Positions 46,622-58,863 of a stretch of 64,000 bases of DNA are shown here, piece after piece; positions within the stretch are counted from its first letter, which is position 1; every line of letters begins with the position of its first letter. The stretch spans positions 4,171,040 to 4,235,039 of the forward strand of contig CAJSYZ010000009.1 of the NCBI GenBank assembly GCA_910574455.1, in the 5' to 3' direction. The position numbers and the translations under genes are program-made. Under the pieces are notes generated by a model that worked only from the letters and a program-made list of their open reading frames with translations, did no database searches and was not told the origin of the DNA. This DNA comes from Trichaptum fuscoviolaceum (Eukaryota > Basidiomycota > Agaricomycetes > Hymenochaetales > Trichaptaceae).

Positions 46622-49600
46622 TCACTTTCCCGACTCATCCTTACTTTGCACTACGCACACGTCATTGTCATCGAAAGTGGATATCCCGGGAACGTTTTCG
46701 GTCTTGTTGGGCAAAATAGCCGCCTCTCCTATGCTCGGCTGCGGGATTTGACTTCCAAACGTCGGTCCGAGTACCTCTGTGTCTTCTATTATCACTGTAG
46801 ATAGATGATGTTCATCAGAAGCAAGAGGATGATCGATCGGTAGAGTTTCGCTATCTGGTTGGGAATCTATCTGAGCCATAAACAATGGCCTGGATCCATC
46901 AACAAATGGAACGGGCGGGCTGACTCGGAATTGGGTTGTCGCGGATGCGGTATCATCCTCGTTTTCATCAATGACTTCAGACACATCGTTCAGATGTGCC
47001 ACAATTGTCCCTCGTTCCTCTTCTTTCTTGCTCTCTCTTCTTTTCTCGCGTTCTTCTACCATTGCGGGGCGTAATTCCCCATACAATTTCTCAAGGAGAT
47101 CTGGGTATCCCCAAAGCCATGCTGCTCTGCAACCTCGTTTAAATGTTGCATGATTATCCACGCTAACCAATCTTAGTAAATACACCATCTAGATAATATA
47201 AAATACTTACAACATGTCTTCATTAAGCCTAATGATTTCCATTATTCTTTCCACTCGATCATTGTTGCTAAACACCTTTTGCAGAGACATACGAAACTTG
47301 TTCTTGGCCTTTTCGGCAGAGCCTTCCAAATGGATTTCTTCGATCGCTGCAGCATTACCCCATCTGCTCCTATCTCCAGACTCGGCGTCTCCTTCTGCGT
47401 TAGAGGAAACGCATGCATGGCTTAACACCCAGTGTCCTAAATATAGAAGAAAGCTCTTTGTCACTATCCAGCACTTCTTAATCGGATATGCAATGCAGCG
47501 GATGAGCTTTGAAAGGAGAAATGGGTCTGGCCAATCAGACAGCCGGCTTATGTCGCAGTTTAGACATGCTACGCGGTTATCCATCCCGAATGCCCTTCGA
47601 ATCTATCGTCAGCCCGGTTTTGGCATAGAAGGTGAAGGAGGGCCTACCAATAGATATTGCGTTGCAGGTGCATGTTCTGCTTGTAATTTTCGTGGACCCG
47701 TAGCCAAATCCCAGTCACATCCGTGCTAATCCATGCTGTGATTATCGTAATCGGCTTCATGGCTGACCTTACCCAGCCAGCCCAAATGGACCCGTGCTTG
47801 AGTTGGTATATAAACCAAGCCGTAACGGCCAGTAAGCATATGCCATGTATCCCGGTGAGAACGACTGTTGAAAGAGAAACATATCGTGGCTGACTATTTG
47901 TTAGACTGTATGCTGATCTTTTGAAGATTTTCGACGGACCTGGAGAGACAAATACGCGAACATATTCAGGCCAATGACAAAAGCAACAGCCGCAATAATC
48001 AGGAACAACATAGGCGCCTTGTCAAACCACATGCGAATGAGTTTTGGAGGAACACGAGTGTCGTATCTTCAATGTTCGTTAGCTTTGCGTGCATAGTAGA
48101 AGAAAAAATATCACACACATTGAAGACTTCCTCCATGTCAATCCAAGCAAGCTACTCACGCCTGATGATACGCTAAAGACTAGCGACAAGAACCAGAAGA
48201 AGTTGACTATTCCCCTCAAAGACTCGGATTCTTCCGATTGCAACGGCGCGTACGTGAACTGGAGTGTGGTCGCTGTCACGCTAGAGAAGAAGGTGGCGAT
48301 AGTCGTTAGGTTGATATATCGTGTTGTGTCTCTGTCCATCTGGTCGACAAGGAATTTCGGTAGAGCTAATTTGAAGTTAAAGAAAGTGTAAATACGATGT
48401 ATGCTAAGCTACTCACACTCTTTTCCGAATGTCTTCAATTCTTCCGGTACTGCATTGAAGGACTTCTCTCCCGGTTTCGCTAGCTCACCATGCGTTACAC
48501 CGATCATTGCTTGGTCAAATTCGAAGAGGAAAGTGTTGTGCACGTAAGACATGCACTGAAACCCCTTCCCGTATCGTAATAAACCTAAAACCTCGATATT
48601 ATCAGAAGTACAAATCTTATCGAGTCTCGACTTGTTGCATACTTAAGATTCTGTGTGCTCCAACCTTGGTATAGATGAGTTTATTTCCTATGTAAAATCA
48701 TAGACTCAGTACTCACCCAAAGGCAAATCACCCATTGCTTGACTTGTCGGAAGTAGAATGCGTGTTTCTGATGATAGAGACTGCTTTGAAACCGAATGGC
48801 GGCGAATAAAAGACTTTGGATCATGTCACTCATAGATGCTCGGAAATCTAGTACGACTGCAGATTAGAGCTTGCTCGTCCATCACAAGTTTATCTCAAAC
48901 CTTGTCGTCCATTACGAGCGACATCTTCAAGATACTGAGCATGAAGAAGAAGCTGCTCCTTGAGATTGATTGTCGAATCAATGACTACCTTGGCTCCTCC
49001 GATTATGATATAGTGAGAGACAAGGTGGTCCAGCTAAAACGATATAAAGCAACGTCTGACTTGCAGGAGTTGTTTAGTTACCTCTACGCGCATGTTATCA
49101 CACAACCTGAAAAAGAGCAAGTTAGATTAGATAGAGATACCTGTACAAGGATTCAAACCTTTTGTGCTCTGCAAATCGTTGCGCAAAGTGCTCGTACCCA
49201 TGAGAATTTGACCAGGCATCCTGCCCTCGCAGCTGAAGGTTGGGAGAGAAGACATGTTTTATGTATTCCGCACACCACCTTTCATAGTCCCCTATATTCT
49301 GCTTCATTAACCATGTGCTCGTAGCTACGAGAAAATCAAGGTGAACACCATTAGAGGACGGAAACAATACCGGTAAAAATCGCGCACTAAGCTACTTACA
49401 TTTCTCTTCGAGTATTGTCAGTGCTTCGACGACTCCGCCCATCACCATTTCCACTTTGGGGAAGAAGACGTGTATTATGAATTCTAAGCATTTGAAAATA
49501 TCACCATCATTTAAGAAGTCTGTACCACGCATCATTAAATAACAAAGTGCGGGTCGATAGCTCTTGATACTTACTGCTGATTTTCCAGCATCCGTTCTTT

Positions 49601-50640
49601 GTTTAGAGAGATTAATTATTCGTATATTCCAAAGCTACTTTGAACTCACTTGAATGGAAATAAGGCATTGTATGACTTTCTCAGGATAGAGTACATCTTC
49701 TTGGTGCAAGCTCAGCATGAAATAAGCTATGTTGCTCGTAAGTGCAAGGAAGGACTCTTCAGCATGGTCCATTGCATCCAGTCTCCCTAAGAATATCAAT
49801 TACTCATGTAATAGCGGAACCTATAGTATAGGTCCTCGCACCATCGGGAGTTACATAGAAGGCATTCCCCAGACATCGGACATACTTACGCAGCACTTTC
49901 CGTAGTAATTCTGCCTTTTCCGACTCTTCCTTATCGCCCCCAACAATGCTCAAGTGCGCAATGAAGCATTCCAACTATTCTTTGTCACTCCGAGAATATT
50001 CGTGCAATAAAGGTTTCTTGCTTACCTCCAATTGCATCCTGTCACATTCTCTTGCGTATAATTGCGAAATCAGGCTCGTTTGATGAGAGAAATTGTTGAT
50101 AATACCTTTCATGTTGTACGTATCTAACTTTGTATTCCTCTATCATTTCATTGGCATAGATAGGCCAATTGTATGTATAAATATCTGGGCCATTAGATTT
50201 ACCATCATCAGAGAGTTATCATTACTCACTGTCATTAGCACTCTCCACAATTGCCGTATTATCGTTGGGAGGTAACTGAGTAGAAGCGTCTGCTATTTCT
50301 GGTGAGACTTCATTTTCATTGAACGCTTCGTTTACTTCCTGGACGGCTCCTGTGTTAGACATTAGTTGACGCATGTTAAATGAACAGATGATGAGTGAGA
50401 CTATTACTTACTGCTTTCTACAACTATCTTCTGGCTGAGAATGCCTTGAATGTTCTTCGCGACAGTGAGGAGTTCTTTGAGGATCTCGTTTGACGAATTG
50501 ACACCTTAACACCATCAATATTTCAATGACACGTTTATTGGTTAGTGATCGGATACCTATTTTAAGTTCTGGCTCTGCCAGTGTGAAAGTTCGTCAGCAG
50601 GAAATCCATTACACGCAGCAAGAAAGGACAAACCAGACAT
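46622..50640 (-). CDS. Family A member A4: complete 21-exon membrane protein
   Basis: Exon 1 is ATGTCTG (50640-50634) and exon 2 is an 18-nt exon (50574-50557). Together with exon 3 they read MSEPELKIGVNSSNEILKE. Module 1 shows ECDRMQLE, ECFIAHLSIVGGDK and KCLEFIIHVFFPKVEM. Module 2 shows LCDNMRVE, DHLVSHYIIIGG and KHAFYFRQVKQW. The 22-nt exons are AACGGATGCTGG... (module 1) and GTTGGAGCACACAG... (module 2). The membrane exons (48.36-47.65 kb) contain INLTTIATFFSSVTATTLQF and FVIGLNMFAYLSLQ, and the tail contains AWLWGYPDLLEKLYGELRP. Every exon I checked is open with matching phase. Upstream, about 500 bp resemble the A6 upstream region, so A4 and A6 are close duplicates. Function unknown. 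Confidence 0.82.
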
Positions 50641-51039
50641 ATCGTCAACCACGAGTGGAAATGTGCAAGTGGAAGAAAAGAGAATGGTCGTCGCTGAAGA
50701 GACTGGGGTATATCGTAGAGCATGCGGATACCGGGAGGCAATATCAATCAAGAAGTTGACATCAGTGATAAGTAGAAGGACGATCAGATTTGAGTCAAGT
50801 TTAGCGCCGGACCGAATGTTCGGCGCGAGAGAAACACCATCTTGCAAAATCGAGCAATATCCACACACTTCTCCTTGTACAACTTGAATGTGAACTCTTG
50901 ATCTAGTCGAGTTGCATCACAACCAACATTCGGATAGTATTCATAGTGGTTTCACCAACGCGAAATATGCAATGCTTACCGTATAGACGGACCAGGAAAG
51001 AGCCAAGACTGATGGACAAGTCAAGTAACAGCAGCTTGA

Positions 51040-51460
51040 AGGCTAAATAAGGCAACAGAATCAGATAGTGAAGGGCGTCAATCACCTCTTGTATAATGCG
51101 GTAACAGAGGTGGAAGAACACGGTCAGTCGGCGATAAAGGGCGACATCAGATTGGCAGCGGAGAGTAAATTCAGCTTCAATTTTTCCCTCACTTAACTAG
51201 ATATACCATCCCGAACTTCATCATTGGATTGCAGGTTGAAGAGTAAAACACAGTCCCCGGGTCATAACGAATGTTCTCTTTCATTCATGGTCCTCTGCAG
51301 GAAGATAACGTCTTGGTCTAACCGTGCGATTCAGCTGTGACCGCATACAGCAGACCAATTGGCTCTACAGGATATGAGAAGCAGCCCGGGGGGTTGGTCA
51401 GCGTGTAGCGGAGAGCGTCAATCATTTGGGCCTGTGATGTAGGAGGAAGAGAAGGTCAGC
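51040..51460 (-). promoter_or_regulatory. Two repeated upstream blocks in front of A4
   Basis: Block 1 (about 51055-51120) has GAATCAGATAGTGAAGGGC, GTCAATCACCTCT and GCGGTAAC...GGTGGAAGAAC. Block 2 (about 51375-51455) has GAGAAGCAGCCCGGGG, GCGGAGAGCGTCAATCA and CTGTGATGTAGGAGGAAGAG. Matching pairs lie upstream of A6 (62.13-62.21 and 62.42-62.51 kb). Confidence 0.5.
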
Positions 51461-51745
51461 TTTCGGCAATTGGCGGCTACATAAGATGGCCCCGGTCGGG
51501 AAATCCCCGATTCGGACTCAGGCTCCTGCCAGTGGGTCACTGGCACGGTTGTGACGATAACGCCGCGAGTCGGCGCGAGACGCTCCAGACTTTTATTCTG
51601 CACTCTTCACGATCCTATGTAGCTGTTCTGTACGGTGGTGTCATGTTAGATGCGAACATTTTCTTGAACGGTGTGCGATGGCAAACTTGAGCGGGCGTAC
51701 TAATGACTGATAGTCTTTATCCTTTGCCCCGACGCCTCCTCGTCC

Positions 51746-52380
51746 ATGTCGCTCAACATATTCTGGGACAGCCTTTTCGCCTGTCTTCCCCTTCTTTTGC
51801 CTCTGCATCCACCTCTTCCATCTCAAAAGCACGGAGTCAAACCGTTCCTTGGCGCGCACTTATGACACCAAAGGCGGAGAAAGAGACTGCAGTGAGAAAT
51901 GGAGAAGTTGAGTTTGGGCTGAATGGCGTTCTGCGGGGCAGGAGAAGCTGAGCGTGTACGCACGTATGTAGAGGAGAGAGAGTTCCCTCGAGGTGCGTTT
52001 AACGCCTCTTCTACATCAACTGAAGTCTTACCATCATTGCACTCGGGGAAAGACTATGGAATTCCACTGTCTCGGCCCTTCTGTTCTTCGCTCGCCTGAC
52101 ACATCCACCCTCCTTCGTTCTCCTCTTTCTCGCGGCACTCATCCCTCTTGTTCCTCCTAACAAAGGTCTTGTTCTTCAACCGGACGCGCCGTGTAATCAT
52201 AATCGAGACTTCTTGGCCTCTCTACTTTCGTCGCTTCCACGGTACTCACAAGAACGACCCGACCTCGCGCAATTCATCACAGTTCTTACCTCCTCGCACA
52301 TGCTCTTATGCAGGCCTTCGCCGGAGGGAGGGGGTCTGTTGTCGCTCGTTCATACGCGCGTCTTGACGCATTGAACCCCG
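51746..52380 (+). pseudogene. Family B copy B5, decayed
   Basis: A start-like ATGTCGCTCAACATATTCTGG (51746) parallels B4. Around 52165-52300 the frame KVLFFNRTRRVIIIETSWPL...FHGTHKN is a worn match to the KLAFFVLTCRAITTDAALPF...LRDAYKN block of B1. Several stops intervene and no carrier signature survives. It lies head-to-head with A4 and tail-to-tail with A5. Confidence 0.6.
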
Positions 52381-53190
52381 ACGGCGAATCCACCGCCCTA
52401 ATCGACCACGGATCCCTTCACTTCGTAACTCTCTTCAGTCGTCTACACACAGGCTCTACACAGCTGTCTCGCCGCTGATTGTGGGAGAAGCCAGGACATA
52501 GTGCGACTTATGACGTCGCTTCATGAAGGCGAAGCGTATTGGTGAAGGAAGTTTGCGGGTCTAGGACGAAAGGGGCCTCTGGCAAGGGCAGGGTTTTGGA
52601 ATACGAAAATGCGAGAGGGCAACACTTAAGCAGAGTTTGTACTGGGCTCTCCGTTGGACGACGACGATCATTCCTTCAGTAACATATTTGTCTACTGTCT
52701 ACAATGTAGTGCATGCGGTCCTTTTGTTATGCACGCCATTATCTCCCGTAGAAATCAATGCGAGATTGATTTGCGTTTCTCTCTACCGCACGGCACCAGA
52801 GTTGTAAGATTTAAGGTAGGAAGTCAGTGAATAAAGTCCTCCTCCTGACTTATCCTTCGAATAGTGAGGTGCGGATGTCGGTGCAATTGAGAGACTTGGT
52901 TTCTCGACCAATGAGAACAAAGAGATTCTCGGAGTTGGCGAGGAATATTGCGGCGGGAACCGTGGGAACATGAACGACTGTACTTTCTGCGCTATATCTT
53001 CCTGCTCGCCACCATGATCAAATCTGTCGTGACCGGTAGCCTCTTAAGCCTTCACTCATCCGCCTCGTCATCTGTTGCCGTCAATCACTTAGCGCGGGCG
53101 ACAGTGACTTTCTTAGTCGATTCCGATCTGGATGGGCGATCGGACCAGCATCGACCGCGAAGGATCGGCGATGATCGCCAGGGACCAAGC
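52381..53190. other. Intergenic, no supported gene
   Basis: Only short frames without domains. Probably eroded flank of the B copies on either side. Confidence 0.3.
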
Positions 53191-53375
53191 GGAGTGGCAG
53201 CAGTCGTCGCTGGCACAAGATCGGAGAATCACGAAGGTATTTGGAGCCAGTTCGTCCGGGAAGGATCATTCTATTGATGTGCGTTTACTGCTTACTTGTC
53301 TCTTATCTCCGTTGACTAACTTCGAGATGCTATATAAGCCGATAGGACCTGCCCTCCTCTGCTAGTTCACACCTC
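53191..53375 (+). pseudogene. Possible scrap of a sixth family B copy (B6)
   Basis: The sequence around 53275-53360 parallels the exon 1/intron 1/exon 2 junction of B1. GATGTGCGTTTACTGCTTACTTGTC resembles the B1 donor region, and LYKPIGPALL resembles LYKSTVPALL. Nothing else of the gene is visible, so this rests on a short match. Confidence 0.35.
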
Positions 53376-53683
53376 TCTTTCACCGCCTGGCAACTCATGT
53401 CCAACCATCTCCCTCCCACACCCCTCCTTTCTTGGATTGCGTGATCGCAATCGAGTCTCCTTACCATCCTGTTCGCATCTCCAGTCCGGAGAAACTAAAC
53501 CTATAAACGTCTGAGATCGTAGCTCGCCATGAAATCGGCCTCTCCAGTATGCGCTTTCGTTCGCTAGATCCTTTGCCTTCGGACTTTCGTTCTGTTCAGG
53601 CTCGCTGACCTCCATCGATCCTGACGAGCTGGTGCTCTAGTCCCCGACCTCCATCACCTCATCGTTTGTCGATTGCACCTGCT

Positions 53684-54224
53684 TTATCCTAAGTCAATGC
53701 TGGTCGAATAACCGCCCGTGTGAGGCCTCCGTGCGATTTCTCTAATCAGGTCTGATCCGCGGCCGTTCTTCTGAAAGTCGAGGTATTGGCAGAAGACCGT
53801 CCCCACTATGAAAGTGAACGCAGTCCATATGCCACTGGCGTAGAGGGCACAAAGGAAAGTCTTATCTGAGCTCCGGATGACAACATGCCCCATCCTACCT
53901 GGCTGCCAATACCCAATCCAAACGGTTCTTTGAATCTCAGTGATGGACACCCAGTGCCACTCCCGTCCAGCCCCGTCGCACTACGGATCACCCTGAACGC
54001 CAGCCCCAGACTGATGAGCGCGCGGGCCGTCTGTGAGCTCTGCACGCCGGGCAAGATGGGCTGGGGGAACGGACATGCTCAGCTCGCTCAATTTCGTATT
54101 GACTTCTGTACCGAGGAGCACGGCGAGTAGGGTGACGAAGGAGCAGCCTTTCTCTACGTGCGTGGGTACGAGACGATTGGTGACCACATTGACGGTTTGC
54201 AGGATCTGTTTCTAGAGCTATCAT
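53684..54224 (-). other. Unrecognised coding-like frame with one hydrophobic segment
   Basis: On the minus strand a frame ends with a hydrophobic stretch (FLCALYASGIWTAFTFIVG) followed by a polar tail (QYLDFQKNGRGSDLIREIAR), stop at 53684. Upstream coding-like frames (to 54224) are out of phase. It could be the last exon of a membrane protein gene or a remnant. No family recognised. Confidence 0.25.
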
Positions 54225-54607
54225 TTGAATTTCGGTAATACAGAGCTCGCAATAACTTCACCTCCTCTGTTTTGGAGGTATTTCTTCCATGAGCGACATT
54301 GGTCCGTGTGCCTCAGTGTCCGCAATAATTGCAAGCAATCCTTAGGACGTTGACATCTCTCGAGGGCAAATAATAATTACATGACAGAAGTTGTTCGCAA
54401 GAAGGAGAGAAAGGCGAATGAGGCAACGCTCCATAGACATCCTGTTTTGTGTAATAAGTTACATACAAGAGCTTCAGCACATTGAGGCTGATCAAGTTAT
54501 AATATCAGTCTCCCGACTCCTTGTTGCTCTGCGATCCCTCGTTTTGGTTCTCTGATGCAGACAGAGCTTCGCTGGTATTGCTATGTGATTGCTGTCGTTC
54601 TTCTTCG

Positions 54608-57600
54608 TCACTGGGAGCTTCTAGTTGCTGACTTGCATCTGGGGGTTGTAGGATCCGGTTCTTCTAAGTTTCCTACCACCGCCATTGCAGGGCGAGAAAG
54701 ATGGTCATCCGGCCCAGCTTGGCTATCTTGAAGGACCTCTATCTCTGTCGCATGCGGGGTATCAGGTTTGGCTCCAGGGGGATCCAAAGTGTTAGGTGGA
54801 TCAGATAACGTGGGACACATGTCTTGATCCCCGCCATCGGATGTTGGATGTGGAGGATCAATGTTGATGTGGCCCAGTTCTTGACCTTCTTGTTCCTCCT
54901 TCTCTTCTTGGGCCTTTCCGGTGTCGCGTGCATCGGCCAAGGCTGGCCGTACCTTACTAAAGAACCTTTTTAACAGATCTGGATAACCCCAGAGTTCTTT
55001 CTTGATAAAATACTCGGCATATCCTTCCCTATGCATCCCAATTCAGGTCAGAGAGTATGCTGCGTGTTACTCATTTGAGGTCCTTACCTTTCATCGCCCC
55101 AGGTCTCGACGTTGAACATGATCTCGTCCACGCAAGCTGCATCACTAAACATCTTACGCAGAGATCTACGAAACTCGCTCTTCGCTTTGCCGATGGGGGA
55201 GGTTTCCTCCGGTGCGTCCTCGTCGTCCGTTCCAATTGATTCGATATCCCCGTCTCTGTGTCCTCTATGAAATGATGTGCATGCATGCTTCCTTAAAAAA
55301 CGACCTAGGTTGGAAAGTATCTTCTTTGTTACGAGCCAGCACTTCTTGGTCGGATATGCGAAGCACCGGATGACCTTTGGAAGAAGGTACGGTTCAGGCC
55401 AATCGCGGCCCCAATCTTCGCTCATGATTCGAACGTTAAGACGTGCCACGTGGTTGTCAATCCCAAATGCCCTTGAAACATATCGTCAGTTCTAATTTGG
55501 CGCAGGAAAAAAAGGTGGGTGTACCAGAAGACGTTCCGCTGCAGATGCAACTTCTTCTCTCGGTATTGTTGTTGTGGGTGACAAATCCATCTCCAACTTG
55601 CGATTAGGAGATACTTGATCCACTTCCAAGCATTCCCGATCCACTTCCAAGCTCGGAGACCCCCAATCCTCTGCAGAACCTTTCTAATCCATTTTGCCCA
55701 GACGGAATCATGCTTGAGCTGATATATGAGCCAAGTTGTAACCAGCAACAAGCACATGCCATGTAACCCAGTGAGAATGCTCGTTGACAAAGAAACATAT
55801 GAAGGCTGGCCATCAATGAGTCTTCATACTAGCCTTAAGAAGAATGACGACGGACCTGGAGAGACAGATAGGCGAACAAGTTCAATCCGATAACAAAAGC
55901 GACAGCTGCAGTAATGAGGAACAGCATGGGTGCCTTATCGAACCACATGCGAATCAGTTTCGGAGGAACAATTGAGTTGTATCTTCGATCTTCATCAGTT
56001 TTGATTGAATTATATATAAGATAGATCACGCACATCGATGACTTCCTCCACGTCAAGCCCAGCAAGCTACTCACACCCGACGATACGCTGAAGACCAGCG
56101 ACAAGAACCAGAAAAAATTGACTATTCCTCGCAATGACTCGGATGCTTCTGACTGCAATTCAGCGTAAGTGAACTGGAGCGTGGTCGCTGTCACGCTAGA
56201 GAAGAAGGTGGCAATCGTCGTTAAGTTGATGTATCGTGTTGTATCTCTCTCCATTTGATCGACAAGGAATTTTGGTAGGGCTAGATTGGACCTGAGATTA
56301 GGTACCGCAAATGCTAGTAAGTATACTTACACTCCTTTCCGAACGTCTTTAATTCTTCAGCGACATTTCCAGCACTGATTCCGGACGATCTGTCTCCCTG
56401 AATCTCAGGCTGTATTGATACGTGGCTGGTACCAAGCATTACCATCTCCAGCTTGGGGATGAAGTCGTTGGTTATATAGTCTAAAAACGTGACTGGCCTG
56501 ATACACGGCGACAAGACTGATATGACGACAAATTCATAAGTGCTTCATCAGGGATCTGTCATTCCTCACTTTCATTATGTTGCAACCCATTCTACAAAGT
56601 TACAACACGAAAATAAATCTCAAAAATTGCAACCACTTATGTATAATAAGTGCTTACCGATAGGCAGACGATCCACTGTTTGATATTTCGAAAGTAAAAT
56701 GCATGCTTTTGGTGATACAGGTTTTTCTCAAAGCTGATAACAGCAGATCGGAGCTCCGTAAGCGATGTCACTACTTTACGCCTTCCTGTCCACCATCCTG
56801 TAACATCGTTATATTTACTATGGGTAACACAATATAAAAAGACTCTCACCCTCTAGATCTGCAGTTAGAAGAACTTTCATTTCTTCCACAGCATTGCCAA
56901 TCTTATCTTGAAGAGATCTCGAAGATGTTATGACTTCATTGTCTTCCCCAACAACTCCATAATGTGCAATCAGATGTCCAAGCTACCTGTGTCAATGCGA
57001 TTCCTAGGTCATACGCAACTGAGTTAAGTACACACCTCGTCCTGCATTGTTGCGTGCGATCTTTTAACGAATGATTTTGTCAAAATTCAGTCATGGCTTA
57101 AACGAAATGGACTGTCTTACACCCCTTGCCTTTCAAATGTTCGCGACAGTTGCCCGAGTTTCTCGTCCTGCGGCCAGGCTGATGATGGAAAGACAGAGCC
57201 CATATATTGCTTACACCATGTCTCATAATCCTCATTCTCCTGCGCCGCCAGCCATTTTTTCGAAGCTTAGAAGCAATCGATATTATCAACAGAATCAATT
57301 CTTGGAAATTATGCGCTAGACTACTCACATTCCTCTTCGTACAGCACCAGAGCTTCGACTAGACTGCCCATTGCCACTTCTAAGTCAGAGAAGAAGTTGT
57401 TGTGGACATAATTCAAGCATTCGACAAATCTACCGTCCTGAACGAATTCTAAATCGACAAATCGCTAGAAGTTATGTTTCACTTGAAGTTAAAATGTATT
57501 TACCTGAAATCTTACTGCACCCCTTCTTCGCAAGTTCACTTAGCATCAGGTCTATACCACAGCTCAGATGCTCACATCAATACACATTTTCCAGTTGTAG

Positions 57601-58565
57601 ATATCCCTATCGTACACCGCAATCGGCCCGCGTTCAAATCTATCAACAAAATCGCTAAACATTTCGAAAGAATTCTTCAGGTCACGCATTGACTTCTCTT
57701 TCTTTTTCCCTGGTGTAGATTTACTATTTAGTCTGAATTTTTAATTGAACTACTCTACGCACCATTTTCTGTTCCTGATGTGTTTAATACTCGCTCCAAA
57801 GCCTCCACGGGATCCATCAGATGCTCTCGAACTGCATGCACCCGAAGACCAATATTCTTATAACAATCGATAAAGAGTACGTGGGTTATCAAACATCCCA
57901 GCTGATTTTGTCATTTCAACGATATATGAGGAGAATAACCCATATACCTCCACCTGCATTTTTTCGCATTCGCTTAAACAGAAAATTGGTGTAAGAGCAA
58001 GGTGAGAACGGTCTGAAGAGTAAACTACCGTCTGTGCTTAGCGCATCTTTCTTTGTATTGCTCTATTTTCTTGGGACACGGCCAGTTGTCTATATCTTCA
58101 ACAGCATCAGAGTACACCTTTAATTTACCGAGATTAGATCATGACTCACTTTCAGGGACATTAGCGACACTTGGAGGATGTCCTCCGAGTTCCTCTTCTA
58201 CGATTTCCGTCGGTTTTGCACCTGCCTCAGCAGAGGGCTTGTTACTCTCCGGTAGCGAACCTATGATGAATAGGAGTTACCGGGATGTGAAAGCGAAGTA
58301 AACTAGAATCAGATCTTGCTCACCAATGCTATCAAACTTTGCGCTTATGATTTCCAACGAGGTTTGAAAACCCTGCACGGATTTACGAAGCTCTTGGATG
58401 ATGAGACCGTTTGTGTCACGGTGGTATTGTTGTGTCCCAGTTGCATCACCTTGTCGATCGGGCGGTTTGGAAGTTTGACCTTCCGACAGCATACTTGACA
58501 TAGGCTCTGAGAAGCACAGTCAGCATCAAGTCTGAGCTAGAAAAGAGGTGGGACATACCGGACAT
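54608..58565 (-). CDS. Family A member A5: complete membrane protein, divergent N-terminus
   Basis: Exon 1 is ATGTCCG (58565-58559). The tiny exon 2 of its relatives is absent, and the second exon starts directly MSEP + MSSMLSEGQTS. The 25-nt exon CGAATGCGAAAAAATG... and GCLITHVLFIDC mark module 1. HATMQDE, GHLIAHYGVVGEDN and KHAFYFRNIKQW mark module 2, in which the usual Cys of the 25-nt exon is lost. Membrane exons lie at 56.28-55.51 kb. After the fourth helix comes a Trp-rich stretch (RAWKWIGNAWKWIKYLL). The tail has ELWGYPDLLKRFFSKVRP and a Pro/Asp-rich end. All exons examined are open and in phase. Function unknown. Confidence 0.8.
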
Positions 58566-58863
58566 TGATCTTGGTCGAGTAGAAGGAATGGGGAATAGAG
58601 GTGTATCGTCGCTGCAAACCGTAAGGGACAACACGCTGCAACAATGAGGCCGGAATCAGTCAGGACACAGTGCTTGTCACCGGTGATGGAAGGAAGATTA
58701 TCGTGGGTCCATCAATGTGAGATTTGAGGTCTTGAACGTTACCGAGCATCAATTTTCGATGGAGATGTGCGTTTGATAGAGTACCCCCAGGCTAAGAATC
58801 GTTGACTTTTGAAGATCTAGCAGGGTGAAGAATAGCTTAAGTTTTTATCGGTAATCACTGTTA

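Noticed and set aside
48836..49324. 162-codon plus-strand frame
   Set aside because: It lies antisense across several A4 exons whose phases and conserved motifs are coherent; its own sequence has no domain.
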